Origin: Piezodorus guildinii
Taxonomy: Eukaryota; Arthropoda; Insecta; Hemiptera; Pentatomidae
Reading direction: 5' to 3'
Length of the DNA stretch: 64,000 bases
Assembly: GCA_023052935.1 (NCBI GenBank)
Contig: CM041295.1
Coordinates: 17,856,880-17,920,879 of the forward strand
The position numbers were made by a program, and so were the translations under genes. Below the pieces are notes generated by a model, which saw only the letters and a program-made list of their open reading frames with translations, did no database searches and was not told where the DNA came from. Numbering within the stretch: the first letter of the stretch is position 1; each line of letters starts with the position of its first letter. Below, in pieces: positions 1 to 10,811 of the stretch.

Positions 1-600
1 TTACATAAGAAAACTAATTACAATTACAATTAATTGAAGACACCAGTGATTGTAATTGCAGCGATCATCAATCGAGATAGTTGCGAGTCAATCGAAGGAA
101 ATGAATTGCTAAGATTCTCATTAAAGATTTTCCGCCCACGTGGGCACACATTTCTGATATAAAATTGATGGTTTTTTTTTATTTACAACAATTTTTTGTT
201 GGGATGTATTATAATTTTTCTTAATGTATACAATAGTAATAATGCTTTGGGGCCACATTCATAAAATATTTACAGAAAAACAATAGTCAAGTCAAATTAA
301 ATAAAAATAGAAAATGAAATAAGTTTATGAAACTAAAAAAAATTCAAACTGGAAAGAATGAACTTCGCCAAGAGACACATCTAGGTAAAAAAACAAACTT
401 TACCTCTTCAATCCATAAAGGGTCTTAGGCTCAGTACATATGCTCTCATACATGTATACATATACTGTTTCTAGGCTACCACCCATGTAAATCATGCAGG
501 ACCCGAGATCATACTTAGCCGCCCAGTCTTTCCCCATTTTGGGTTACCCACTTTATAGAAGCTGGGCATGCCCCACGCTAGCAACACCGGCGATACTTAC
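1..600. other. AT-rich stretch, nothing recognised
   Basis: I see no convincing coding region or repeat end here. The 470-600 part is somewhat less AT-rich and has no reading frame of useful length. Confidence 0.4.
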
Positions 601-619
601 TTTTTCGAAAAAAAGTTAG

Positions 620-1046
620 TCATCCGATCTTGAAGAAAGTCCTGAAGATTGAGAGGAAAATTCTGAGGAGGATAAACGGACCAAAAAACAACGCAAAAAT
701 TTGTAGGATATAGAAACCGCTATCAGAACCAGGAGACTGAGATTATACGGGATTATGGTTAAAATAGACGATGAAAGACTAAAGAGAAATATTTTCAACA
801 AAGTCTGTAGCTATGGGGGGATATTTAAAACAAAGAAAAGAGGAACTGGGCAAGCTAAAAATCTTAAATAGAGAGCTTTTAGGAGAGAAAATAAAATAGA
901 ATTCTTCTGGGGAAGAGGGAGAGAAAAAGCTAAGGAAGAGGTGAGAGAAACAGTACAGTAGGATGGAGGAATATTAGAATAGGAAGAAGGGAAAAGGTGA
1001 AAGAACTAGTGATGATATTCGCGTGGTCCTTCTCGCGATAAAAAAA
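620..1046 (+). pseudogene. LINE-R fragment, C-terminal end of ORF2 plus 3' UTR
   Basis: Broken translation on the plus strand gives KIERKILRRING and, in another frame, RTRRLRLYGIMVKIDDERLKRNIF-type text. This aligns with the ORF2 tail of the LINE-R copy at 54.9-55.5 kb (KIERRILRRIYG, RRLRFFGHMVRMD). Such Arg-rich RRLR-(F/Y)-x-GH(M/V) segments lie at the C-terminus of endonuclease/reverse-transcriptase proteins of non-LTR retrotransposons. The 3' part ends with ATTCGCGTGGTC followed by an A-run, as in the other copy. Several stops and frameshifts make this a dead relic. Confidence 0.6.
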
Positions 1047-1085
1047 AAAATACGAATAGCGATGCGTGACACACAAAAAAAATCC

Positions 1086-1128
1086 GAATATATATATATA
1101 GTAATATATATATATATATATATATATA
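1086..1128. repeat. (TA)n microsatellite
   Basis: Interrupted TA dinucleotide tract, directly read. No other function is visible. Confidence 0.9.
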
Positions 1129-1140
1129 ATCAATATCTTT

Positions 1141-1458
1141 TTGTGGTGCCACTCCGTTACATATGTTTGCGATCATCATGGCAATGCGTACTTCACCATT
1201 CCACGAAAAAGGCCTATCGTTGTTGAGTTAAACCATGTACGGAAGTTCTTCACCCAGGATATCCTTCACCTCCTCCTGCCCTCCACCTTGCCCTGCAGAA
1301 TTAGCTGCAACAAGTTATATCGCTGGCTGTTTTTCATTATGAGTCCCAAATATTCCTGCTTACTTATATTTATTAAAAGCAGCAGCTCCCTGTATTTACC
1401 CATTCTTTCTAAGACCCTAAGATTGGTGATATGATCGGTCCATGGGATTCTTAAAATA
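1141..1458 (-). pseudogene. Non-LTR retrotransposon ORF2 C-terminal fragment
   Basis: The minus strand reads ILRIPWTDHITN, then RMGKYRELLLLI, KQEYLGLIMKNSQRYNLLQL and ILQGKVEGRRR, with a stop and then ISWVKNFRTWF. This order (RI.W...TN..VL, K.EYLG.IM, Y.LLQLI.QGK..G.R, ISWL.NLR.WF) is the well-known C-terminal tail of a widespread arthropod endonuclease/reverse-transcriptase family. Only about 100 residues remain, with at least one stop, and no catalytic motif is present. It is a 5'-truncated relic. Confidence 0.75.
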
Positions 1459-1782
1459 CTTCGATATAAGCATATCTCAAACGATTCAAGTTTTGAACAA
1501 GAAGCTACATAGAGTTAATCTTTTGAAAAATTGTGTACGGAAATACAAGCTTTAGGGTTCCTTAAGTCCAAGATGGTCCCTGTGTGTGGTACGTTTCTTC
1601 CAAAACCCATCTTGCTTCATGAACGTTTGGGTCAAGATGGAGGTTGTTTAAACGGCGGTTTAGCGCTGATTACACTTTTAGAGATTCCTTTGTAATCCAG
1701 CCGACAACTTTACACGGCTATTGGAAGGAAGGAAGTATCAGATAGAAAGGAAGTATTGATCCCATGGTCTTCGACTCCTATC

Positions 1783-2290
1783 AAGTTTTACTTTCACTTA
1801 CCTCTACATGAAGTATATAGTAAGGGGATGTATTGCGAATGTGAAAATTTTCAAATTCTAGTTTTAAATGGAAATACATGTTTTAGGGTCCCCTGAATCC
1901 ACATAACCAAATCCCGCAAAAAGGTGTGTGTGTGTGTGTGGTAACTCCAGGGCGAAAACGGTAAGTCCTATGAAACTGAAATTTCATATCTAAGACACCT
2001 ATTCGCCCGAGGTGTTACTTCAACTTTTTCATCAAAATCAGCTTACCAGAAGAGCCACTTCATACCTTGGAGTTTGGACATTTTTCTCGAAAATGATACT
2101 TACGATTTCGATTAACCTCGCTATATCGATGTAAAATTTATTGAGATTCAATATCATGTAGGCATAATTCTGATTGAAAAAGTCCGACAGGACTTAAATT
2201 CGGATTCTTCAAATTCTCTTCTTCTAAATTACTTTGAATTTTGTAGATTATACATATTATGTTTTTAATGATAGAGTTTTTGTTGACGGT
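1783..2290 (-). repeat. Repeat A copy (truncated; hairpin end at left)
   Basis: It starts at the hairpin end (ACTTTCACTTAC, here with a broken second arm), then the conserved AGGGTCCCCTGA block, a (GT)n tract at 1923-1941 and the GCAAAAAGG block of the repeat A family, and runs to about 2290. The ATCTGGTGCGGGC end is missing. Orientation is given so that the ATCTGG end is 5' and the hairpin end is 3'. Confidence 0.85.
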
Positions 2291-2992
2291 TGAGAAATGT
2301 TTTCTCTTTCTTTCTCCCTCTTTCCATACTCATATCTTTTTCCGTTATATGTCCTGACGTATAATTGTTAGTTTAATATTACATTATTTTAAAAACTAAA
2401 ATTTTTTTTTTATTCATAATTCACTTTTCTAAGGACTATGTTCTTTTTTATATATTACCTATTCTCTTAACTATATTTTTAATTTATTACCCTCAAATAT
2501 CACTTCAAAATTGTTCATATTTAAAAAAAAAATATTTTTAAAATTTTAATTGTTCACATATTGTTCCTTTGTCATTTTTTTTATTTGCTTAGTCTCTCTT
2601 TATATATTCTTATTGCAATATTATTATCTTAATTTTGTTTACTTCCATACTGTACAACTATAATCTTATTAATTATTTTTATAACTGTCATCCATACTTT
2701 ATAACTATCATCTTAATTTTGTATATTTCCATACTTTATAACTGTCATCTTATTATCATTTTACATTTAATTCTATTTATGTTCCCATATTAGATTACTG
2801 TCACCACATTATTATTCTATACCTAACGCATTATTAAGTCTATAATTACATTGATTGTTATCTTGTTTCTTTTAGCTCTGATGAAGGCCCATAATGTAGG
2901 CCGAAACGTCAGCACATAATTAAAATAGCACTTGTTTTAAATGTATGTTTCTATTTTATGACCGCACTCCCAACCATCTTCCTCATCTATTA
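2291..2992 (+). mobile_element. Penelope-like element terminal repeat (repeat B)
   Basis: This AT-rich block ends in a conserved region containing CTGATGA...GGCCGAAACGTC and a distal block CCCAACCATCTTCCTCATC. It recurs at 7345-7678 (plus) and inverted at 7693-8200. The interior has degenerate units around ACTTTATAACTGTCATC repeated every 40-60 bp. Hammerhead motifs in terminal repeats are known from Penelope-like retroelements and from retrozymes. No reverse-transcriptase reading frame was found beside it, so the Penelope assignment rests on the ribozyme motif. Confidence 0.55.
2874..2913 (+). ncRNA. Hammerhead ribozyme motif, type I-like, minimal stem III
   Basis: The core box CTGATGA lies at 2878-2884. 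Stem II is GGCC (2886-2889) pairing GGCC (2899-2902) across a 9-nt loop. GAAA follows at 2903-2906 and the cleavage-site triplet GTC at 2908-2910. Stem I begins with GCT (2875-2877) pairing AGC (2911-2913). One A (2885) sits between the core box and stem II, which differs from the textbook core. Stem III would be only ACGT, self-complementary, so activity would probably need a dimer. Self-cleavage is not shown by sequence alone. Confidence 0.65.
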
Positions 2993-3330
2993 TGTTTTTA
3001 GAATTTACAAAAAGTGGCTAAATAAAGATGTTGAACTAAATAGATTTATAGAAATTATCTCTAATATGTTTGCTATATGGCTATCTCTCATTGGGCATGT
3101 TGGTGAGCTCTCTTTATCAATAAATAATTTTTTTAATCTTTATAAATTATTCTTTAATTTTTTTTTTTTTTATGCTTTTATCATTTATTTTATCAAAAAC
3201 TTTAGTTATTATTCCTTATCATATTTGTTCATATTATTATTATTATTATTTTATAACCATGAATTATTTTTTTTAGCCATGATGAACACCTTCAATGTTG
3301 TTCGAAACTATAGAATTATTAAATAGTTAA
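2993..3330 (+). mobile_element. Diverged second copy of the Penelope-like repeat with hammerhead relic
   Basis: At 3275-3312 the plus strand reads AGCCATGATGA, a short stem, and TTCGAAACTATAG. This keeps the layout of the 2874-2913 motif (TGATGA, a 4-bp stem II of AACA/TGTT type, GAAAC), but C3 of the core is A and the GTC triplet is lost. Flanking bases (ATTATTTTTTTTAGC, ATTATTAAATAG) resemble those of the first copy. The two motifs are about 400 bp apart in the same orientation. Confidence 0.45.
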
Positions 3331-3479
3331 TTTTTTTTCTTTTCTCTTTTAACCTTTTTTCAAAGGAGTATGTTGTCTTTACTGGGTGTAATACTATTAA
3401 GTAATTCATTTCACAATCTATATGCAGCAGAAATAGCGATTAATTATAGTAATAGCTTTTATCAAACTGTACATCTCTA

Positions 3480-4403
3480 AAAAAACTACGGAGCTAAAAT
3501 GTGTATATATATACTAGCTGTAACCCGCGGCTTTGCTCGCGAATATATTGTATTTATTTAAATTTGCATAAATGCGTTTATGAGTAGTTACTATAAAGTT
3601 AGAATAACGGTTGATGAGGAAAGTGATTTCAAAACAACTTAACCTATTGCTATAATTAATCTAATATAAATATAAATATATTGCTTCTAATATCGAGACA
3701 CATTGAAAAAATAGAACAAAAACTACACTTCATTATCTTTGTTTGCAGTAGTCGAATTCAATTTGATAAATAAAATAATTTAAATTAAAATTACTACTAA
3801 TTACGAAAGATGTTGATAGTGACCATGTTGAATGAGGTGATATAAAAGAAATACAGGTAAATAGCAACGAATTACTCTGTTTATGATAAATAAAAGATTA
3901 TTACTCCATGTCGGATATCAATTTTATTTACTCAATGTTACAATCAGATATCAGAACCAAGTAGCCACATCCAAATTATTCAATAACATCGTTTATCTTT
4001 TGCAACTCATAACTCATAGCAAGTCATTCAAATGAGTACTTATAATTTTCCTGGAAACGTATAGTAATATGTATTTTATTATAACTGGAAACTATAATGT
4101 GAATGTATATTTTATAAATAAGAACAAATAAAAACAATCAACACACACTGATATTTTAATTAATAATCACATATGTGAAGATATGGGAAGGTTACTTACA
4201 GGGAACCAATGTTACCACAGTTAAACAAATTTTGTTTTAAGTTTTAGAAATAATATATTTTTCAACCATTCAGCATAGTTATAAAAACTATCGTATCATT
4301 TAAGTTGTACCAAATAACAGATACGTACGAAGTTTGATCAAAGTCGGTTCAGTAATTTCAGAGTTTATCGCGAACAAACATTGTGACACGAGATTTTTAT
4401 ATG
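3480..4403 (+). repeat. Dispersed insect-type repeat beginning ACTAGCTGTAACCCGCGGC
   Basis: The left side reads ACTAGCTGTAACCCGCGGC followed by TTTGCTCGCG. The right side reads TTTGATCAAAGTCGGTTCAG, then ACAAACATTGTGACACG and a TA tract. These opening and closing phrases are common in dispersed arthropod repeats. A related closing phrase occurs at 24,090-24,200. I see no reading frame inside. Confidence 0.55.
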
Positions 4404-5277
<874 letters not shown>

Positions 5278-5307
<30 letters not shown>

Positions 5308-5335
5308 AATAAGAGAGAGAGAGAGAGAGAGAGAA
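5278..5335. repeat. Compound (TA)n/(GA)n microsatellite
   Basis: A TA tract at 5279-5306 is followed by a GA tract at 5312-5334. Confidence 0.9.
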
Positions 5336-5339
5336 ACTC

Positions 5340-5964
5340 TAAAGGGGACCAGATGTGGCCTCTACCAAGTCTCCATGTTTACATAGATTTATACCAAACA
5401 TATCATTACACGACTATGCATCTGTACACAGTAATGATTATAAACTAACACAACTAATCACAGAACACGGAAACACAAAACATTATCTCAAACGATTTAA
5501 CATAATACAAACAGACTTATGTGACGAAGACGGACAAATTCAAAATTTTAAACATATACTTTATGACTGCAAAATTTGGACAGACAAAGATTTCATTTAA
5601 TTAAAAATATAATACTTAAAAATGGAAACTGGGCAGAGACGGAACAAAACTTGTTCTCTAAATTCAAGACAGACTTACATAAATTCATTAAAGGCATTGC
5701 TTTCGAATCACTGACTAAAGATGGGTAGCGTAGGTAATACTTTTCTGTTGACTAAAATTTTATTTTAAATTTGTTATGTAAGTTACTTTATTTATTTATC
5801 TATTGCATTTGAAACATTATTCTGTAATAATTGTTAATGTAATACTACTATCCTATGTAAATTAATATAATCATATTATCATTCATCTAGTATACCATTA
5901 AGGTATGGAATATGATGTTATAATAAACGGTCCATTATGTGGGGTTACCATGTAAGAAAAAAAG

Positions 5965-5993
<29 letters not shown>
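5340..5993 (+). mobile_element. 5'-truncated R1/I-type LINE: ORF2 tail, 3' UTR and poly(A)
   Basis: The reading frame 5355-5600 gives LTQLITEHGNTKHYLKRF, then TDLC-x13-H-x4-C ending in IW. This is the C-terminal Cys/His segment (LT.FLTGHG.F..YL.RF... C....H....C..W) that follows the reverse transcriptase in R1/I-group LINEs. The frame then breaks. A 3' UTR of about 350 bp follows and ends in a near-pure A run at 5958-5993, confirming orientation. The reverse transcriptase itself is absent. Confidence 0.75.
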
Positions 5994-6017
<24 letters not shown>

Positions 6018-6018
<1 letters not shown>

Positions 6019-7140
6019 GAAACATATTTTATAACAAATTTAGTGTATTAGGGAAATATGTTAAGAATGTGTTGCCTAAAAAAATCCTGGACAGACTATT
6101 TTTAATTATTTTTTTTTTAAAATGATTTTTAATTATATATTAACAGTAAATTTAGTAAGTTATTCTCTATCATTTTGTGAATATTAAACCATATTTTTTT
6201 TTTTTTTTAATGTCAGCCTAGCGCTCGAAAACATGTTTTGGAAAAATCTCTCTAATTCTTGTATTTTTTTAGATATCAAATCAAAACTAAAACAAACTAT
6301 AAGATAAATACATGCTTTGAGTTTTTTGTCCCCCACAACTTATTAGCTAAATAGTGAAGAAAATTGTTAAACAAAATTCTAGAAATTTAACATAGAACGA
6401 GACATTAAACGAGATAAAATTATATAAAAGAAAAGAGACTCACCAATAATTATTTCTTCATTTATAGCTTAATCATAGTCCTACTTGATGTAAAAATTTC
6501 GATCTTGAGAACACAGTCCTTTTTTGTATATGAATTTTCAAAATTGGTAAAAATTCGTTTTTCGCGATGATGAAACGAAAATATCTCAAAAGGAGCAAAG
6601 TAAAAAATTATGAAACTAAAACAGATTACCCATCTATACGATTAGTTTAAGTGTTATAAATTTGGTAATTGGGCTGGTTCCGGAGTTATAAAATTCTCAT
6701 AACTGTTAAAATAACATTTTCTTTAAAAAATATTATCCCCGGTTTTTCCATATATAAGAACGAAATAAAAAAAATAGAATGATAATGAGAGTATTTTGTA
6801 CAATTTTGGTCCTTATAACACATTACCTAAGTAGCCAAAAAAATATTTTGAAAAATTCAAAAAAATTAACATAAACTGATAACAAGCGAGCTTAAAAGTA
6901 ATTAATTATTTTCCCTTATATAGCCATTGCACTACCTGTTTCAGAAATTTTTATCGTGTAAGCTTTGTCCTTTTTATCAAAATAAGTTTTCAATGAAGGA
7001 TTATTTCACCGCTCAGAAATATTTATAGGAAAATATCTAAAAAAGAAATTAGCAAAAAATGATGAAACTCAGGCACTTAATACAAAATTTAGGTGCTGTT
7101 TTCAACCATAAGCTGACTTAAAACAGCTGCAACACTAAAA
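6018..7140. other. AT-rich non-coding stretch with a weak direct duplication
   Basis: Two parts (about 6330-6640 and 6840-7100) share phrases such as GAAAATATCT and AAAAAATGATGAAACT in the same order, suggesting an old direct duplication about 500 bp apart. No coding region is seen. Confidence 0.25.
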
Positions 7141-7223
7141 CTATGGGCTAGAAAAAACTTTATTTATAGTTTAATATTTCCAAAAGGATAAATAATAACT
7201 GGTCAAAAAAAATCACGAAAATG

Positions 7224-7340
7224 GGGTTCCCTGTAGCATGGTGGTTAGAATAACAGCCTCCTATGCAAAACGTTACGGGTTCGAACCCGAAGATGGCCCT
7301 TGGATGGGAGTAAAAATCCTTAGTTATGCAGTCTATTTTC
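7224..7340 (+). mobile_element. SINE1 5' part (tRNA-derived head)
   Basis: It reads GGGGTTCCCTGTAGCATGGT, then a B-box-like GGGTTCGAACCC (7279-7290), then AAAATCCTTAGTTATGC. This matches the first ~115 bp of the full SINE1 at 18,427-18,713. The 3' half is missing; the sequence runs directly into a Penelope-like repeat. It does not fold as a true tRNA gene because no acceptor stem matches. Confidence 0.75.
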
Positions 7341-7344
7341 ATGA

Positions 7345-7678
7345 ATTTTCATTTGCTCAGTCTCTCTTTATATATTCTTATTACAATATTATCATATCAA
7401 TTCTATTTACTTCCGTACTTTATAACTATCATCTTAATTTTGTTTATTTCCATACTTTATAACTGTCATTTTAATATCATTTTTACATTTAATTTTATTT
7501 ATGTTCCCATATTATATTACTGTCATATTATTATTATAGCCTATAATTACATTGGTTGTTATCTTGTTTCTTTTAGCCCACATTGTAGGCCGAAACGTCG
7601 GCACATAATTAAAATAGCACTTGTTTTAAATGTGTGTTTCTAATTTATGAACGCACCCCCAACCATCATCCTCATCTA
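7345..7678 (+). mobile_element. Penelope-like repeat, plus arm of a fold-back pair
   Basis: It matches the 3' part of the 2291-2992 copy. The hammerhead core is broken: AGCCC joins CACATTGTAGGCC directly, so CTGATGA and the first strand of stem II are deleted while GAAACGTCGGC remains (7592-7602). The arm ends at CCTCATCT, about 16 bp before the inverted arm starts. Confidence 0.65.
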
Positions 7679-7692
7679 ACCCATATGTAAAT

Positions 7693-8200
7693 TTGATGAG
7701 GAAGATGGTTGGGGGTGCGGTCATAAATTAAAAACACACATTTAAAATAAGTGTTATTTTAATTATGTGCCGACGTTTCGGCCTACAATGTGGGCCTTCA
7801 TCAGGGCTAAAAGAAACAAGATAACAACTAATGTAATTATAGACTTAATAATGCGTTAGGTATATAATAATAATATGGCAGTAATAAATTATGGGAACAT
7901 AAATAATATTAAATGTAAAATTATAATAAGATGACAATTATAAAGTATGGAAATAAGGTGACAGTTATAAAGTATGGAAATAAACAAAATTAAGATGATA
8001 GTTATAAAGTATGGACGTATACATAATTGAGATGATAATATTGTAATGAGAATATATAAAGAGATACTAAGTAAATGAAAAAAAAAAAAAAAATGATAAA
8101 GGAAAAATATGTGAACAATTAAAATTTGTGAACACTCAAAATTGTTAATATTTAAAATTTTCTCTCATCTAATTTCTCAACGGTCAACAAAACTCCATCA
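7693..8200 (-). mobile_element. Penelope-like repeat, minus arm of a fold-back pair
   Basis: This is the inverted partner of 7345-7678 and extends further, with degenerate ACTTTATAACTGTCATC-type units between 7930 and 8030. It carries an undamaged hammerhead motif on the minus strand. Confidence 0.65.
7769..7807 (-). ncRNA. Hammerhead ribozyme motif (minus strand)
   Basis: On the minus strand, stem I GCC (7805-7807) is followed by CTGATGA (7798-7804), an extra A, GGCC/GGCC stem II with a 9-nt loop, GAAA (7776-7779), GTC (7772-7774) and GGC (7769-7771) closing stem I. Compared with 2874-2913, the first stem I pair is C-G instead of U-A, a compensatory change. The stem II loop also differs in sequence while the stem is kept. 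Confidence 0.65.
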
Positions 8201-8968
8201 TATGTAAATTTCGTTAATAAAACAAATTATAAACCAATAGAGCGAGAACATTGTCCGGGTCGGATATGATTCATGTTCAAGAGGAAAAATAATTTACAGG
8301 GCGTGATTTTAAATTTGTGTAGAGGGGAAGTGAAAAGCCTTTGATCAGAAACAGATGCTCAAGTCTAAAATTTGTGTGAGGCTAAATAGCCGTAGTGAAG
8401 AGTAGGAAGCGTGAAGAAAGTTGTTAGAGACCCGACCGCAAGGCTTTGACGACACAGCGCTCGGGTAAGCCTTCCCCACAACTTTCCTTACATTTCCTCT
8501 TTCCTGAGTCCATTGTCACCGGGCCTTTGTGTAATTTGGCTACTCGGCAAGTGTCGAGTGTTTACCCTCACTGTCCACCTAAAGTCAGCTTTGGAGCCAA
8601 TCAGTTTTTTTTTATTCCCCTTTGAAAATTCGGATATGGGAGAAGCCCATCGATTGAGAGGCCAGAGTAATTTTGAGTAATAAATATATATATAAAACTA
8701 TCCACTTTATCCAAAATATTCACTAAAACCAAAGACACAGACAAATTATACCTTAAATCAAATGTTGTAAACGAAATTCCTTGTGAAGACAAATGAGGAA
8801 AATCTTATTTTGGAACATCAGAATAACATTTAAAAAGTGTGTATCACAGCAAATACAGCTGCACTTTAATCACAAAAAAACCTAATAAACCAGATCAAAC
8901 TGCCCTCACCACCCGGTTTGAATATGTGAAAAAAAAATAGAAAAGTTGCCTGAATTTACAATAGTTTT
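8201..8968. other. Unassigned stretch
   Basis: The 8400-8560 part is less AT-rich than its surroundings. No long frame or recognised repeat is present. Confidence 0.3.
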
Positions 8969-8980
8969 ATATTTCTTGAC

Positions 8981-9537
8981 AATCCTCACACAAGACTGAA
9001 ACGACAAGAAACTGCTCGAAGATATCGATTACTACAACACTTACTAGACCAACGTTCAAAACTTCCAATATATTACAAAAGACTCATTTACATCACAATT
9101 ATTAGACCTCTTTGGACGTATGGAATCGACCTTTGGGGCTCTACGAAACCATCTAATTCTTCCCGCATCCAGTCCTTACAATCCTAAATCCTGAATGCTC
9201 CTTATTTTGTTACAAATCAATTCATGCATAATGACCTTAACATCCCATTTGTTGCATACATAGCCCGTGATAGATACTCCTCTTTTCATTCTAAACTCCC
9301 TGCCCATACAAACCCACTTGTCCGTAATTATCTTCCTTAGATATCGCTGATAACCCTCCAAGGCGACTGAAAAGAAGGTGGCCTCGGAACCTGGTGAGTT
9401 AATATATTTAGTGAAGTGCTTCTACTGGGTAGTTCTTTCTCAAGACATTTTCATGACTTTTTTTTTTCATTCCTCATATTTACTTATTGTGTTCTTTAAT
9501 ACAGTTGTAAATTACTATAAATAAAAAAAAAAAGAAA
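8981..9537 (+). mobile_element. J1 Jockey-like LINE, 5'-truncated copy with target-site duplication
   Basis: The plus strand encodes NPHTRLKRQETARRYRLLQH, then YYKRLIYITIIRPLWTYGI, DLWGSTKPSNSSRIQSLQS, a stop, and ILNAPYFVTNQ. This is the post-reverse-transcriptase region of Jockey-clade ORF2. The 3' UTR ends with ACAGTTGTAAATTACTATAA and an A-rich tail. ATATTTCTTGAC (8969-8980) and ATATTTTTTGAC (9538-9549) flank it, a 12-bp target-site duplication with one change. Stops and a frameshift show the copy is dead. Confidence 0.9.
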
Positions 9538-9549
9538 ATATTTTTTGAC

Positions 9550-10553
9550 TTAACCCCAAAAACCCTAGAAAACTTAAATTATTAACATTCGAAAACAAAC
9601 GCCTATATAAAATAAATGAATAAAAAAATAAAAAACACATCAGTCTAGGACAAGATACATTAAGGATAACATAAATGAACAATAACAGGAATAATAACAA
9701 TAACAATAAATGGAAAAAATAAGAATTACAACAGGCCAAAACATCAATGATTAAAATAAATATATACATTTACCTTTAAATGATCAAAGGGGAGAAAAAA
9801 AATAGTAAAATTATATCTCAATGTACCATAAAATCAAAAACATAGAACTAGAATGAAAATGAAATAAAAATCAACATTACTACCATTGATGCTAGAAAGT
9901 GTAAACATTTTTCATCTCACTTTAATCGGTAAACTCAAACTACACACCTAACACCTGGTTGGAGGATTTTTGAATAAGGATATCTGAATGAAGATTGAGA
10001 AGGAGCATGACGGATGTTTGATGGGAGAGTACTTCTGTTATTTATACTTCATTTTTAACGAAAAATGAACCAGAAAAAAAACAACTTTTCATTCATCATT
10101 TTCAAGGAGCGACGAAGTTCTATATCGGATTCGGCTTAAAATTTTCTTACAGCCGTTAATGAGAAAATTGTAAAAATGTGGCAAGTGCATGTTATAAAGT
10201 GACTCTTCTGGTTCGTCGATTTTGGTGTAAAAGTTCCTGCAACGTCTCAAATTAGTTAAACTTCATCATTATCAAGGAGCTATGAAGTCCAACATCCGAC
10301 ACGGATTAACATCTCTTGGTACAGACTTTGGAAATGTCACATTAGACGCCGGATACCCCATTCCAAATTAAGGGGACTCAGCATTTCGAATCGGAACCTT
10401 TCTCGCTCCGAGGATTGTATTCTCTCCTTCCTTTTTTCTACTTTTATCTTTCGGGTTCTCTCCGGTGATAAAGATTACTAGAGACAGAGTAAATTAATAA
10501 ATTTCAGGCGGCGAGGGATTTATTGTATCTAGATTAGTAAATGCTGTTTGGAA
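9550..10553. other. Unassigned stretch with a faint repeat A trace
   Basis: At 10,180-10,255 the text TTATAAAGTGACTCTTCTGG followed by a GCAACGTCTC phrase resembles the middle of repeat A in plus orientation, strongly diverged. The rest shows nothing recognisable. Confidence 0.3.
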
Positions 10554-10559
10554 TTAGTG

Positions 10560-10735
10560 TTGGCCTGGGCTAAGTGGTCGGGGGGGAGGGCAGGGGGGGG
10601 GGGAGAAAAAGGAGGAGCGGGGCCGGCTCAAGGCTGAGGGGTCCAAGCCCTCCGAAGCCCCCCCCCCTTCGCCCCCCCCACCGGGCCTAGCCTCGCGAGG
10701 AAGTTCGCCTGGTCCAGGGCCATGAGTACCGTTAC
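10560..10735. other. GC-rich island with G-runs on both strands
   Basis: Plus-strand G-runs at 10,579-10,603 and C-runs at 10,658-10,680 give quadruplex potential on both strands, in strong contrast with the AT-rich surroundings. A minus-strand frame (10,554-10,778) encodes a Pro/Gly-rich 74-residue peptide, but its composition is simply that of the GC tract. It could be a promoter-type island or an old satellite; nothing decides. Confidence 0.45.
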
Positions 10736-10811
10736 CAAGGTAATTCTCATTGACCGAGAGATGTATTGCCAATTTCACTTACCTAAATAATAGGTAACTA
10801 AAATAATTATA

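Noticed and set aside
2291..2992. LTR retrotransposon LTR
   Set aside because: No TG...CA ends, primer-binding site or polypurine tract were seen; the hammerhead block and inverted partner fit a Penelope-like repeat better.
7224..7300. tRNA gene candidate (A and B boxes)
   Set aside because: The acceptor strands do not pair and the body continues as SINE1; the same holds at 18,427, 33,797-33,861 and 16,657.
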